A DNA stretch of 64,000 bases, taken from contig NZ_BBQT01000010.1 of the NCBI RefSeq assembly GCF_001570625.1, positions 44,902-108,901 of the forward strand. Reading direction: 5' to 3'. Source of the stretch: Syntrophomonas wolfei subsp. methylbutyratica. Lineage in GTDB: Bacteria > Bacillota > Syntrophomonadia > Syntrophomonadales > Syntrophomonadaceae. Numbering within the stretch: position 1 is the first letter of the stretch; the number at the start of each line of letters is the position of its first letter. The translations under genes were made by a program, and so were the position numbers. Shown piece after piece: positions 54,426 through 64,000 of the stretch. Under the pieces are notes generated by a model. The model searched no databases. It was not told the origin of the DNA and saw nothing but the letters and a program-made list of their open reading frames with translations.

Positions 54426-56819
54426 GGAAAAACCGATTGTGCGGTCGTTCCCAGTTTCAATTCCTGATAGGTACGCTAAAAACACCAAAAAAGGCTTGGC
54501 TTTGCAAACCAAAGTCCAGTTTCAATTCCTGATAGGTACGCTAAAAACAATCTCTCCTGCACAGAATGGAACAGCTCCTCTCCAAGTTTCAATTCCTGAT
54601 AGGTACGCTAAAAACTTTCGAAACAGCATGTATATTGTTTTCCTGGTCCAGTTTCAATTCCTGATAGGTACGCTAAAAACCAAAGCGGTCAAACTAAATA
54701 CGAAACTAAGCCAAAGTTTCAATTCCTGATAGGTACGCTAAAAACCTTTTGCTCCCGAAGTATTATTAAAAGCGAGAGCCAGTTTCAATTCCTGATAGGT
54801 ACGCTAAAAACTTGTCGTTGCTCTAAGCGGAGAAGAGTTCCAACTAAGTTTCAATTCCTGATAGGTACGCTAAAAACGAGCTGGGGCTTTTCCGTTTCTA
54901 CTGAGGAATACTGAGTTTCAATTCCTGATAGGTACGCTAAAAACCCCTCGCGGGAAAACAATGTGCCCCAGGGTGTCTCTAGTTTCAATTCCTGATAGGT
55001 ACGCTAAAAACGACCGCGGCTGGTTCGCGTATGAGGTGCGCGCCGCAGTTTCAATTCCTGATAGGTACGCTAAAAACGATATTTCGGAACAAATACAACT
55101 ACAGCATGTAAGTGTTTCAATTCCTGATAGGTACGCTAAAAACATATCGGGGGACTTGCGAACAGGGTAGCTTGTGGTAGTTTCAATTCCTGATAGGTAC
55201 GCTAAAAACAGGCCCGGACGGTTCCGGACTTCGTGAGGCGAACTTGTTTCAATTCCTGATAGGTACGCTAAAAACACGGACTTGTAGCCTGTTCACGGTT
55301 GTCTGCGGTGTTTCAATTCCTGATAGGTGCGCTAAAAACCGTCCTTCACTCCGTTTAATCCCGGCGGGTAAAATTAGTTTCAATTCCTGATAGGTACGCT
55401 AAAAACTATATTGCCGGGTATGCTCCAGCAGATGCTCACATAGTTTCAATTCCTGATAGGTACGCTAAAAACCCCCCGCTTCATTGCGGCTATGGCTTTA
55501 CTCTGAAAAAGTTTCAATTCCTGATAGGTACGCTAAAAACTGAATGGTCGGCACCGGAAAGAACGGTATATATTACGTTTCAATTCCTGATAGGTACGCT
55601 AAAAACTTGGCCTTGCTCCAAAGTTTCCAAACGCGAGTTGGGTTTCAATTCCTGATAGGTACGCTAAAAACGGTATCCCGATGGACCGGGCCGCAGAGCT
55701 TGGCATGTTTCAATTCCTGATAGGTACGCTAAAAACTTCAGGTTTACCCAGGCGGCTCAGGAGAACCTAAGTTTCAATTCCTGATAGGTACGCTAAAAAC
55801 TGCGTAGTGGTAGCAATTAGCATTCCTCCTTATTCGGTTTCAATTCCTGATAGGTACGCTAAAAACGATAATTGACGGTGTTCGCCATCCTATCATCCTC
55901 CTTGTTTCAATTCCTGATAGGTACGCTAAAAACAGGGGAGACCATGTATTACTTACAGTTACCAGATTTGTTTCAATTCCTGATAGGTACGCTAAAAACT
56001 CATGCTGTGCGTCAGGGTTCCCGTTAGCCGGATACTGTTTCAATTCCTGATAGGTACGCTAAAAACCCATAAATCGGTAAACCACTGCAGCCCTTCATCA
56101 GGTTTCAATTCCTGATAGGTACGCTAAAAACGAATGTCAGAAGTGTAAACGTGCCGGCCGATATAGGTTTCAATTCCTGATAGGTACGCTAAAAACCATA
56201 TACTTCCATACAAAAACTGTAATTACTCCATGTTTCAATTCCTGATAGGTACGCTAAAAACTGCAAGGAGGTTCCTGGTTCGGATGTGGCTGGGGCGTTT
56301 CAATTCCTGATAGGTACGCTAAAAACCAATAGCGTTCGTTACTACGACAATGGGTGGGTCGGTTTCAATTCCTGATAGGTACGCTAAAAACCAGGGTAAT
56401 AGCGGGCTACTATCAGAAAGAGTGGCGTTTCAATTCCTGATAGGTACGCTAAAAACAGAATCCATAAAAAAATACCGTCTATCCTTAATATGTTTCAATT
56501 CCTGATAGGTACGCTAAAAACCATCTGCCAGCATCCAGGCCTCATCGACAAAAAGAAGTTTCAATTCCTGATAGGTACGCTAAAAACGAAAACAATCAAC
56601 TGGTAATGGCCAGCGAACCTTTAGGTTTCAATTCCTGATAGGTACGCTAAAAACATTTGATTTGGTGTACACAAATGGGGGTCGGGGAAGTTTCAATTCC
56701 TGATAGGTACGCTAAAAACTAGTCACGGAATCCCCATCGGCATCCGACACCTGGGTTTCAATTCCTGATAGGTACGCTAAAAACCTTATTAAGTTATGTA
56801 AACAACAAATAATGTTTCG

Positions 56820-57081
56820 GTTTCAATTCCTGATAGGTACGCTAAAAACACCAAAAAAGGCTTGGCTTTGCAAACCAAAGTCCAGTTTCAATTCCTGATA
56901 GGTACGCTAAAAACAATCTCTCCTGCACAGAATGGAACAGCTCCTCTCCAAGTTTCAATTCCTGATAGGTACGCTAAAAACTTTCGAAACAGCATGTATA
57001 TTGTTTTCCTGGTCCAGTTTCAATTCCTGATAGGTACGCTAAAAACCAAAGCGGTCAAACTAAATACGAAACTAAGCCAAA
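56820..57081. repeat. Second copy of a four-spacer block within the CRISPR array
   Basis: Matches 54454-54715 (offset 2366 bases) over four spacers. Identity begins and ends at repeat boundaries. Confidence 0.92.
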
Positions 57082-60000
57082 GTTTCAATTCCTGATAGGT
57101 ACGCTAAAAACTCTGCCGCCTGCTTTAACTCCGGCATTTGCTGGTCAGTTTCAATTCCTGATAGGTACGCTAAAAACGTTAAATGCCCGACAAAAAGACA
57201 TGCAAAAGTAAAGTTTCAATTCCTGATAGGTACGCTAAAAACGGCTGAGGCCCTGGGTGCAAAGGTAGACTGGGACGAGTTTCAATTCCTGATAGGTACG
57301 CTAAAAACTTTGCAATCAAAGGGCGGCGCTAAGGCCGCCTTGGATGTTTCAATTCCTGATAGGTACGCTAAAAACTTTGAGATGGGACGATGCCAAAACC
57401 CCGGAAACCCGGTTTCAATTCCTGATAGGTACGCTAAAAACGTTTTCAAGCCTGTTCTCTTCAAGCGTCCTGGTTGGTTTCAATTCCTGATAGGTACGCT
57501 AAAAACTTTAGGCCGCATAGCCGCCCGGACGATATCGGACTGAGTTTCAATTCCTGATAGGTACGCTAAAAACAATGATACATGAGAAAACCGACTGCGA
57601 AGAGTGCGGTTTCAATTCCTGATAGGTACGCTAAAAACTCACGGCCTCATACTGTCCTTTCTTCACTTCTTTACGTTTCAATTCCTGATAGGTACGCTAA
57701 AAACCGCTCATATGGGTCTGTCTTTTCCGACTGGCTGAAGTTTCAATTCCTGATAGGTACGCTAAAAACTTGTCCATGGGTCACCATACTCCCAGGGCTG
57801 AAATGTGTTTCAATTCCTGATAGGTACGCTAAAAACTCGCTTGGTAATTTATAGAGCGGCTTTGCTGCGCAGTTTCAATTCCTGATAGGTACGCTAAAAA
57901 CCCTTGTATTCGTTCCCGTTCAACTTGCACTTGCCGGTTTCAATTCCTGATAGGTACGCTAAAAACGATTTCCAAGAACGTAAGCGCATTTTAACAGAGC
58001 ACTAGTTTCAATTCCTGATAGGTACGCTAAAAACGTAACGGCTGCGGCCGGGCACCCATGCCAGAGTCTAGTTTCAATTCCTGATAGGTACGCTAAAAAC
58101 CTCGAGCAGGAAGGACTGCAGGCTATAGCTACCCGGGGTTTCAATTCCTGATAGGTACGCTAAAAACCGCCAGGCTTAATCGCAAATGATTGTAGCTACC
58201 CGGTTTCAATTCCTGATAGGTACGCTAAAAACGGGTAGGGTGGACAGCGGCAATCATTACTGGGCTGCGTTTCAATTCCTGATAGGTACGCTAAAAACGT
58301 TTATGACCAATAGCATAGCACATTTGGGAAATAGTAGTTTCAATTCCTGATAGGTACGCTAAAAACTTTGTCAATTTGCCCCATAAACTTCAGGTATAAG
58401 TGTTTCAATTCCTGATAGGTACGCTAAAAACGCGGCCTCGCATTCAGGAGAGTAGGCAACCTGTTCCTTGTTTCAATTCCTGATAGGTACGCTAAAAACG
58501 ATCACAATCGAAATAGGCGGCGATACCCAAAAGCGTTTCAATTCCTGATAGGTACGCTAAAAACTTGCGGTGCAGACGATACAACCCTCGACGTACACCA
58601 GTTTCAATTCCTGATAGGTACGCTAAAAACCTCACAACCCGCTATTACCAGATTTTAGGATATGTGTTTCAATTCCTGATAGGTACGCTAAAAACAGTGC
58701 TACATTTACCGGGAATTACACCAGCCAGGCCGTTTCAATTCCTGATAGGTACGCTAAAAACTCGTGGGTTCGTGCCGCCATCGATGCGGAGCTGGCGTTT
58801 CAATTCCTGATAGGTACGCTAAAAACCGACATGGGCGACGTTGTGAGGCTTAAGCTCTGGCGTTTCAATTCCTGATAGGTACGCTAAAAACTCTATCTCA
58901 TTCCTTTCTTATTTGCTGACCCTAGTAGTTTCAATTCCTGATAGGTACGCTAAAAACTACCCTGCTCCGGGCTGGAACCGGGGCGGGAATAAGGGGTTTC
59001 AATTCCTGATAGGTACGCTAAAAACTAACTTTCAACCATTTTTATTTTCCTCCTTTAAACGTTTCAATTCCTGATAGGTACGCTAAAAACCGAGAATCTC
59101 CTTGCAACATCAAGCAAGCAAATGTAGTTTCAATTCCTGATAGGTACGCTAAAAACCGCCTCTACTCAGGTGGGGGCGGTTGGGAGGGAACTAGTTTCAA
59201 TTCCTGATAGGTACGCTAAAAACCGAGTGCGAGGCCGGAGCCTGCGCTTTACCTATCTTGTTTCAATTCCTGATAGGTACGCTAAAAACTAGCGGTCGTA
59301 AGGAAAAAATTAAAAGGATGGGGATGTTTCAATTCCTGATAGGTACGCTAAAAACAGCGCAACCGTAAAAATGGAGGACGATGCACAGTTGTTTCAATTC
59401 CTGATAGGTACGCTAAAAACTTTGTCCCATTTCCTTTTTTGTTCTTCTTGATTTTATTTGTTTCAATTCCTGATAGGTACGCTAAAAACCGAGTGGCAGG
59501 CACATTGCAACGAGCACGCATGGGATGTTTCAATTCCTGATAGGTACGCTAAAAACGTGGCAGAACAAACACAGTGAGTTTCGTGAGGCGAGTTTCAATT
59601 CCTGATAGGTACGCTAAAAACAGGCACCAAGGAGGAGACCTCCAGTGGAGAAGACTATGTTTCAATTCCTGATAGGTACGCTAAAAACTAACTTTTCTAC
59701 CCCATTTGGCCCATTCATTTCAATGTTTCAATTCCTGATAGGTACGCTAAAAACTTCAAACTCTTCTTCATATATAACAACCTTGATCAAGGTTTCAATT
59801 CCTGATAGGTACGCTAAAAACTGCATGGTATGGATACCATTCTTGACTGTATGCGGTTTCAATTCCTGATAGGTACGCTAAAAACTCTCTTCACCCTTGA
59901 GGTCCTGGCATGACTGTTCGATGTTTCAATTCCTGATAGGTACGCTAAAAACTTTATCGTCTGTTTTAAGGGTTCCGGATCTCTTTGCTGTTTCAATTCC

Positions 60001-60283
60001 TGATAGGTACGCTAAAAACTTCAGGAAGTTCAATTCGATTATCTGCAATAATCCCAGTTTCAATTCCTGATAGGTACGCTAAAAACTCCATTCGATTTTA
60101 AAGTCAATCTTACTGCATCAGGGTTTCAATTCCTGATAGGTACGCTAAAAACAGAATCAATATTAAACAGGTTTAAAAAGTTTATTAGGTTTCAATTCCT
60201 GATAGGTACGCTAAAAACCGGCCTGTTGTCCTTGCGCTTGTGTATGTCTTATCGTTTCAATTCCTGATAGGTACGCTAAAAAC

Positions 60284-60449
60284 TCGTCCGGGGTAAGAAA
60301 TAATGGCATAATCACAAAAATGCCATGTGCCTATTTATATTATACCTAAATCTTTAAAAAGAGGAAATCTCGGAGGTTGACCTTATTTTATAATGTCGTC
60401 GCCACCCAAGCTTTTTAACGCTACTGATGGTCGACGACATTTTTTCAAC
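60284..60449 (-). promoter_or_regulatory. CRISPR leader
   Basis: An AT-rich region between cas2 and the newest repeat. Reading toward the array, it has a TATAAT -10 box (60344-60339) about 56 bases before the first repeat and an inverted repeat ATGGCAT/ATGCCAT (60303-60326). A 10-bp inverted repeat AATGTCGTCG/CGACGACATT (60392-60401 and 60432-60441) is followed on the plus strand by a T run and could be a terminator between array and cas2. Confidence 0.75.
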
Positions 60450-60716
60450 TCATAGGAAGTTATCCTCCCCACCTTTCTTAACCCCCATTATCTCACGATC
60501 AGAATACTTTGTGGTTCGGAAAGTATAAAAAATGACCGAATCATAATCCTCATCAATAATCTTTTCTAATTCCACCTTTAATTGCTTAAAGCTACTTTCG
60601 CTAATATTCCCTTCCAAGACTGAATTCTGTACCCAGTATAGATGTTTCCGCGCCGTTTTTAACACTTTAGTAACTCTTTTTTCACCAACATCATAAACAA
60701 GAATTACAAACATCAC
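60450..60716 (-). CDS. cas2: CRISPR-associated endonuclease Cas2
   Basis: 88 residues starting MMFVILVYDVGEKR, with the conserved aspartate in strand 1 and the ferredoxin-like pattern ending VIFYTFRTTKYSDREIMG. It forms the spacer-integration complex with Cas1. Last of cas4-cas1-cas2; 9 bases after cas1. Confidence 0.95.
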   Translation of the reverse strand: MMFVILVYDVGEKRVTKVLKTARKHLYWVQNSVLEGNISESSFKQLKVELEKIIDEDYDSVIFYTFRTTKYSDREIMGVKKGGEDNFL

Positions 60717-60725
60717 TTCTCCCCC

Positions 60726-61718
60726 TTACCAGCGAGAAACAAACGGTTTAAAACCCTTTTCTCCCATTAAATGCTTTTCCAATTTATAAAGATCCATGCG
60801 TATGATACGGCGATACGAAACTTCCCGCCCGAGCTGTCGATGTTTTATAGTGGTGCGTAACTTGTTTTCCCATTCTTCCACAAATATTTTTCTACCTTTA
60901 TCATTCATTATAATACTCTGGGTTTTATTTTCGAAATGACCAGCACGTAGCATGTTTCTACCCAGGAGTGAAAAAATAACTCGATCCACCAGGATCGGCT
61001 TAAATATCTCCGCCACATCAAGGTTAAGAGTAAAGCGACGAAAATTAGTAGTATGCAAATATCCTATACGCGGATCCAGGTGAGTCTTATAGATTTCGCT
61101 GAGTACAGCCATATAGGCCAGAGTATTGCCAAAACTAATAAGGGCATTGATGCGGTCTCGCGGTGGACGCCGGTTACGACCCTGAAAGTCGAATTCAGCC
61201 TTACCTATAATTGCATTAAAACTTTGGTAATAATGATCCCTAATATTCCCTTCAATGGCCATTAGTTCATCTACCGCCTTACTATCCTCCAATCGTTCTG
61301 TAAGATTTGATATAGCTTCCACCTGTTTCTGTACTTCTTTACCCCGGTTAGCGTAATAGCTTATTACCTCCAGCATATTTGCCGATGCTCCCCGGACAAA
61401 GCATTTAGCCAGAACCAGCCTTTTTACTCCATCCAAATAGTGCTCTGCCTGTCTAAGAATCATATAGCCTGAATTGAGATGTTCCCGTGGGTAATAGGAA
61501 CCTGTATAGTAGCCATAATTGTTTAGAAAATGAAGGATTATTTCTTTTTGAGTAAGAAATTCTAAAAAGCGTTTATTTAGAGTCACTTCACCAAATACAA
61601 TAATTTCCTTTACATCCTCAACCGGAATATACTTTTTGCCTTCTTCGGTTTCAAAATAAAGGGTGTTATCCTTGCGCTTAAATTCTCCATCATTAAACAC
61701 ATAAATGGTCTTCTTCAT
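60726..61718 (-). CDS. cas1: CRISPR-associated integrase Cas1 (type I-B-like)
   Basis: 330 residues. An N-terminal beta domain and C-terminal helical domain with the metal ligands Glu156 (AIEGNIRD), His222 (GYLHTTNF) and the acidic pair near 234-237 (LDVAEIFKP). Length and motifs fit Cas1b of subtype I-B. 15 bases after cas4. Confidence 0.96.
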   Translation of the reverse strand: MKKTIYVFNDGEFKRKDNTLYFETEEGKKYIPVEDVKEIIVFGEVTLNKRFLEFLTQKEIILHFLNNYGYYTGSYYPREHLNSGYMILRQAEHYLDGVKRLVLAKCFVRGASANMLEVISYYANRGKEVQKQVEAISNLTERLEDSKAVDELMAIEGNIRDHYYQSFNAIIGKAEFDFQGRNRRPPRDRINALISFGNTLAYMAVLSEIYKTHLDPRIGYLHTTNFRRFTLNLDVAEIFKPILVDRVIFSLLGRNMLRAGHFENKTQSIIMNDKGRKIFVEEWENKLRTTIKHRQLGREVSYRRIIRMDLYKLEKHLMGEKGFKPFVSRW

Positions 61719-61733
61719 ACTACCCCCTCCCCC

Positions 61734-62231
61734 TTAAGACCAGCAAAACTCGCTATAGGCACAATTTCGGCAATATTTTGTTTTCGCCACCTCCGGGGGC
61801 CTGTCCATCCTTACAATAGCCTCAATATCTTGCATTGCTTGCCTTATTTCTTTCTCCCCATCATCATCAAGCAATACCTCTAATTTATCTCTTTCTTCTG
61901 GAAAAAGTAGTTCACCCCTGGCCTTTATCCCCATTTCTTTGAGCTGCAGCAAGTAAAATAGCAGTTGTTTACCAGCACTCTCTTTAAAGCGCGAAGTCTT
62001 TTTTACCTCACCAACTACCATTTCACCATGTTCAGTTCTAATTAAATCAATCTTGGCATTACCCAGGTCAATTTCCTTTTTATCTCTTGGATAAGTGCTT
62101 TCACCAATTATTTTACCAATCTGTAAATTCTCATGCTCCTGATCCGGTTCCAACTGATGAGCCATTAACCAGACTTCTCTTTTGCATATGTAGTAATACC
62201 AAATAAGGGTTCCGGTTACTGAAAAGTCCAT
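61734..62231 (-). CDS. cas4: CRISPR-associated Cas4 nuclease
   Basis: Start 62231 has GGGGAGGG upstream; the frame to 62279 is unsupported. ~165 residues with a RecB-type nuclease core (QIGK, IDLIRTEHG, VVGEVKKT) and the iron-sulfur cysteines: one near the start (ICKREVWL) and three at the end (YCRNCAYSEFC). Cas4 trims prespacers and selects PAM. First of the adaptation operon. Confidence 0.94.
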   Translation of the reverse strand: MDFSVTGTLIWYYYICKREVWLMAHQLEPDQEHENLQIGKIIGESTYPRDKKEIDLGNAKIDLIRTEHGEMVVGEVKKTSRFKESAGKQLLFYLLQLKEMGIKARGELLFPEERDKLEVLLDDDGEKEIRQAMQDIEAIVRMDRPPEVAKTKYCRNCAYSEFCWS

Positions 62232-62437
62232 GTCAACCCTCCCCCAGGCCTGTTTTTTGGTCTTAAACTTTATTACCATTTTAAACTCCCGAATTGCAAT
62301 ATCGTCTCGAAGTTAATCACTCTTTAGTATATTCACTCCGGGGAATATTTTCAGTCTTCAGTATATAAATAAAACCATTTACTGATAAGCCTGCAATCTC
62401 GCTGGCTTTAGCCAATAATTATACCGCCTGATTAAAA

Positions 62438-62926
62438 TTAGTCTGTCTCCTGAGCCAGTCTCAAAACCTCATCATATAGCTTATTAGATATCCAAATTCC
62501 CTTTTTCTTTAGCTGTTGCATCAGGGGTTTTACTTCAGCTATTATCTTTAATTCCTTTGACATTAGCAATAATCCCAAAGTACCAATCACATCTATCCCC
62601 AAATAATTAGCCATTTTACGGCCTTTCAATTCATCAATTATTACAAAGTCCGGTTTTAGCTGGTAAGCCAGAGCCAGAACTTCCGCTTCTCCAGGATCTA
62701 GCGAATATGACAAAATATCAACAGTAATTTGATTGCTAACGCGAACCACCTTTAACCAATTAGCTGCTTTCAAAACTTCGCTTCCTGGTCGCTCTGTTTC
62801 GTTACCAAGAACCTCGTGATACACTTGAGACGGTACATATACTTCTGAGAAAACCTCCCGTATAATATTAAGTTGATTAATGAGCGCCAGGCTGATTAGC
62901 GGGCTGGCGTTAATTACTGCAATCAT
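62438..62926 (-). CDS. DUF3368 PIN-like toxin candidate
   Basis: 162 residues with the DUF3368 pattern: VINASPLISLALI, PSQVYHEVL, LDPGEAEVLALA, VIIDELKGRKMA, GIDVIGTLGLLL. DUF3368 proteins are PIN-domain-like and pair with UPF0175 antitoxins. Acidic residues of the PIN centre are present (Asn and Glu replace some aspartates). It lies 2 bases after the UPF0175 gene. Confidence 0.85.
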   Translation of the reverse strand: MIAVINASPLISLALINQLNIIREVFSEVYVPSQVYHEVLGNETERPGSEVLKAANWLKVVRVSNQITVDILSYSLDPGEAEVLALAYQLKPDFVIIDELKGRKMANYLGIDVIGTLGLLLMSKELKIIAEVKPLMQQLKKKGIWISNKLYDEVLRLAQETD

Positions 62927-62928
62927 AA

Positions 62929-63204
62929 TTATTTTTTCACTGCTTTCTTAATTTTCTCAAACTCCTTATTTAATTCACCCTCTTCATATCTGTAAATGTC
63001 AATTTTTTGCTCCTGCAAATATTTCATGAAATCCAATCTAGCAAGTCCAGCTACCATTGCTGCTTTTCCCAAGGATACTTCCTTATCAAGAAACAGTTTT
63101 GTCGCCAGCCACAATTTAGTCTCTGCCTCAAATTCCTTTCTTTCTTTTCCCATGTTCGAAAGTACTTCTTCGGGTATTTCGATGTTGATTTTTACTAGCT
63201 GCAT
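62929..63204 (-). CDS. UPF0175 antitoxin candidate
   Basis: ATG 63204 gives the family start MQLVKINIEIPEEVL. ~91 residues with KLFLDKEVSLGKAAMVAGLARLDFMKYL, the helix-turn-helix of UPF0175 proteins, which act with DUF3368. An in-frame GTG at 63240 is possible. No clear ribosome site precedes ATG 63204; a hairpin and the 3' end of a group II intron lie directly upstream. Confidence 0.85.
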   Translation of the reverse strand: MQLVKINIEIPEEVLSNMGKERKEFEAETKLWLATKLFLDKEVSLGKAAMVAGLARLDFMKYLQEQKIDIYRYEEGELNKEFEKIKKAVKK

Positions 63205-63253
63205 TAATAATGTCGAGTAGACGCTCGACTTCCACCTCACTTTTCCATGATTT

Positions 63254-63332
63254 GTTGAATGTGAGAAGGCCGTCCACGCCCCTCACAGAACCCAACGTGC
63301 CCTATTAAGGCATTGGGCTCTTCATATAAGCC
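63254..63332 (-). mobile_element. Outer group II intron, domains V and VI and 3' end
   Basis: On the minus strand a 34-nt domain V (63320-63287) starts GAGCCCAATGCC, has a terminal loop TTAATA and a CG bulge, and ends TTGGGTTCT. A domain VI stem (GTGAG/CTCAC) and a 3' end near ATTCAAC (63254) follow. It lies directly after the stop codon of the reverse transcriptase fragment, as expected for a bacterial group II intron. Confidence 0.8.
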
Positions 63333-63875
63333 TTACACAGCTTGCCAGATGTTCACATATATCCTCGGTTTTGCTATAGGGTGCTTTTCAAGGAGCATCC
63401 TATACCGCCTCCACGTTAGATATGTCCTCTGGCTGCGCCTCGTCAGCGTCTTATATAGCGCAGTTCTAATGTAACGGTAGAATTTCAGAAGTCCCTCGTA
63501 GTTACCGGAGATGCCATAATACCTGTAATGCCCCACCAGTTTCTTGTTCAGTCGTTCTATCGTATCGGATGGCTTGCTATGAATGTTCTCCTTAAGCCAT
63601 TCCTTTACATTCTGCTTCTTGGCTTTCGGCTTCTTCTTGCTGGTACGGTGCAGTACTGTGTATTTACCCGTCAGCGTTTTGCCGTTGATGTGGGTAAACC
63701 CCAGGAAATCGAACGTATCTGTTTTACCGTCAGCACTGTGCTGCTTCGCAAATCTGCCGAACCGGATTATCTTGCTCTTGTCCTTTGATAGTTCCAGATT
63801 GAACTTCTTTAGCCTTGCTTCCAGCATTTCATAGAAGGCCTTTGCCTCGTTCTCATGTTGGAACGTGCAGATAAG
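63333..63875 (-). pseudogene. Group II intron reverse transcriptase/maturase, C-terminal exon
   Basis: Residues read YLICTFQHENEAKAFYEMLE...LSKDKSKIIRFGRFA, the RT sequence directly following the YADD catalytic motif. The thumb and maturase X domain (GHYRYYGISGNYEGLLKFYRY, then TWRRYRMLLEKHPI) follow. There is no HNH endonuclease. The sequence before YLIC is not RT but the 3' end of another group II intron, so the gene is interrupted at the active-site motif; splicing of the inner intron could restore it. Confidence 0.8.
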
Positions 63876-64000
63876 GTAAGTAGCCCGGGGGAATCTCACC
63901 CCCAGGCCCTCTCAGAACCGGACGTGAACCTCTCAGCTCATCCGGCTCCCATTATCCAGCCGCAGGACGAATCCCCATTTGCCAATGTGCGAACAACTTC
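63876..64000 (-). mobile_element. Inner group II intron, 3' part (domains V and VI), cut by the window edge
   Basis: Minus-strand domain V (63948-63915) starts GAGCCGGATGAGC and ends GTCCGGTTCT. Domain VI contains CCTGGGGGTGAGATTCCCCCGGG, and the intron ends near CTACTTAC (63876). It differs in sequence from the outer intron and sits inside the outer intron's RT gene. The 5' part and its own RT lie outside the window. Confidence 0.8.

Larger units (their letters stand above)
51936..60283 (-). CRISPR. CRISPR array, 127 repeats and 126 spacers
   Basis: The 30-base repeat reads GTTTCAATTCCTGATAGGTA CGCTAAAAAC on the plus strand (written in two parts). By hand I count 127 units with starts 64-69 bases apart and spacers of ~34-39 bases. 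The crRNA sense is the minus strand, where the repeat ends ATTGAAAC, the 8-nt handle of type I-A/I-B and III systems. The repeat at 51936 has one change (GTTGC) and marks the old, trailer end; the repeat at 55310 has A to G. Leader and cas genes lie at the 60.3-kb end. Three spacer blocks are duplicated (see findings). Confidence 0.99.

Noticed and set aside
51916..59869. Many 60-120 codon open frames across the CRISPR array with repeated QFLIGTLKT, SIPDRYAKN or FLAYLSGIE peptides
   Set aside because: They are translations of the CRISPR repeat itself, have no ribosome sites and follow the 66-base periodicity.
63528..63834. Two plus-strand frames of 83-86 codons over the intron RT
   Set aside because: Antisense shadows of the reverse transcriptase fragment.

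Overview
The window looks like the chromosome of an anaerobic, low-to-mid GC, spore-forming-lineage Firmicute, most like a syntrophic fatty-acid oxidiser of the Syntrophomonas type. This is inferred from gene content: SLH-anchored surface proteins, two large membrane pyrophosphatases, a sigma-54 acyl-CoA-synthetase-type operon, a [NiFe] hydrogenase with cytochrome b, and strong GGAGG ribosome sites. No rRNA or tRNA gene was recognised.

Layout. 1-1.0 kb: 3' part of a LuxR-type regulator and a DUF2442 gene. 1.0-11.5 kb: two very large exported surface proteins (one frameshifted, with GLUG and Ig-like repeats; one S-layer protein with FIVAR and SLH domains). 11.8-13.4 kb: two polysaccharide deacetylases. 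13.4-17.2 kb: small genes, an MBL-fold hydrolase and long gene-poor spacers. 17.3-19.7 kb and 28.6-31.0 kb: two paralogous H+-pyrophosphatases. They flank a decayed toxin-antitoxin pair, a MutS2-like protein lacking Smr, a decayed TipA-type regulator, and a sigma-54 activator with its target operon (AsnC-like protein plus CoA-binding acyl-CoA synthetase subunit). A fragment of an enolase gene sits directly before the second pyrophosphatase.

31.4-46.6 kb, minus strand: a nickel/hydrogenase island. From its 5' end it encodes a DUF3842 protein, FmdE, a CooT-DUF4198 fusion, the CbiMNQO-type metal importer, a structured leader with terminator, HypA, HypB, the hydrogenase small, large and cytochrome b subunits, the maturation protease, and HypF, C, D and E. 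The genes form one logical chain: import nickel, insert it, build a Tat-exported hydrogenase and couple it to the membrane. The large-subunit frame is interrupted by a UGA exactly at the second cysteine of the N-terminal CxxC, followed by a SECIS-like hairpin. I read this as selenocysteine at an unusual position.

46.7-51.9 kb: a second MBL hydrolase, a DUF4491 membrane protein, a polar amino-acid ABC transporter and a frameshifted GH18 protein. 51.9-60.3 kb: a CRISPR array that I count as 127 repeats and 126 spacers, with three internal block duplications. It is followed by its leader and cas2, cas1 and cas4 only (no interference genes in view). 62.4-63.2 kb: a DUF3368/UPF0175 toxin-antitoxin-like pair. 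63.25-64 kb: the 3' ends of two group II introns, one nested inside the reverse transcriptase gene of the other (a twintron), cut by the window edge.
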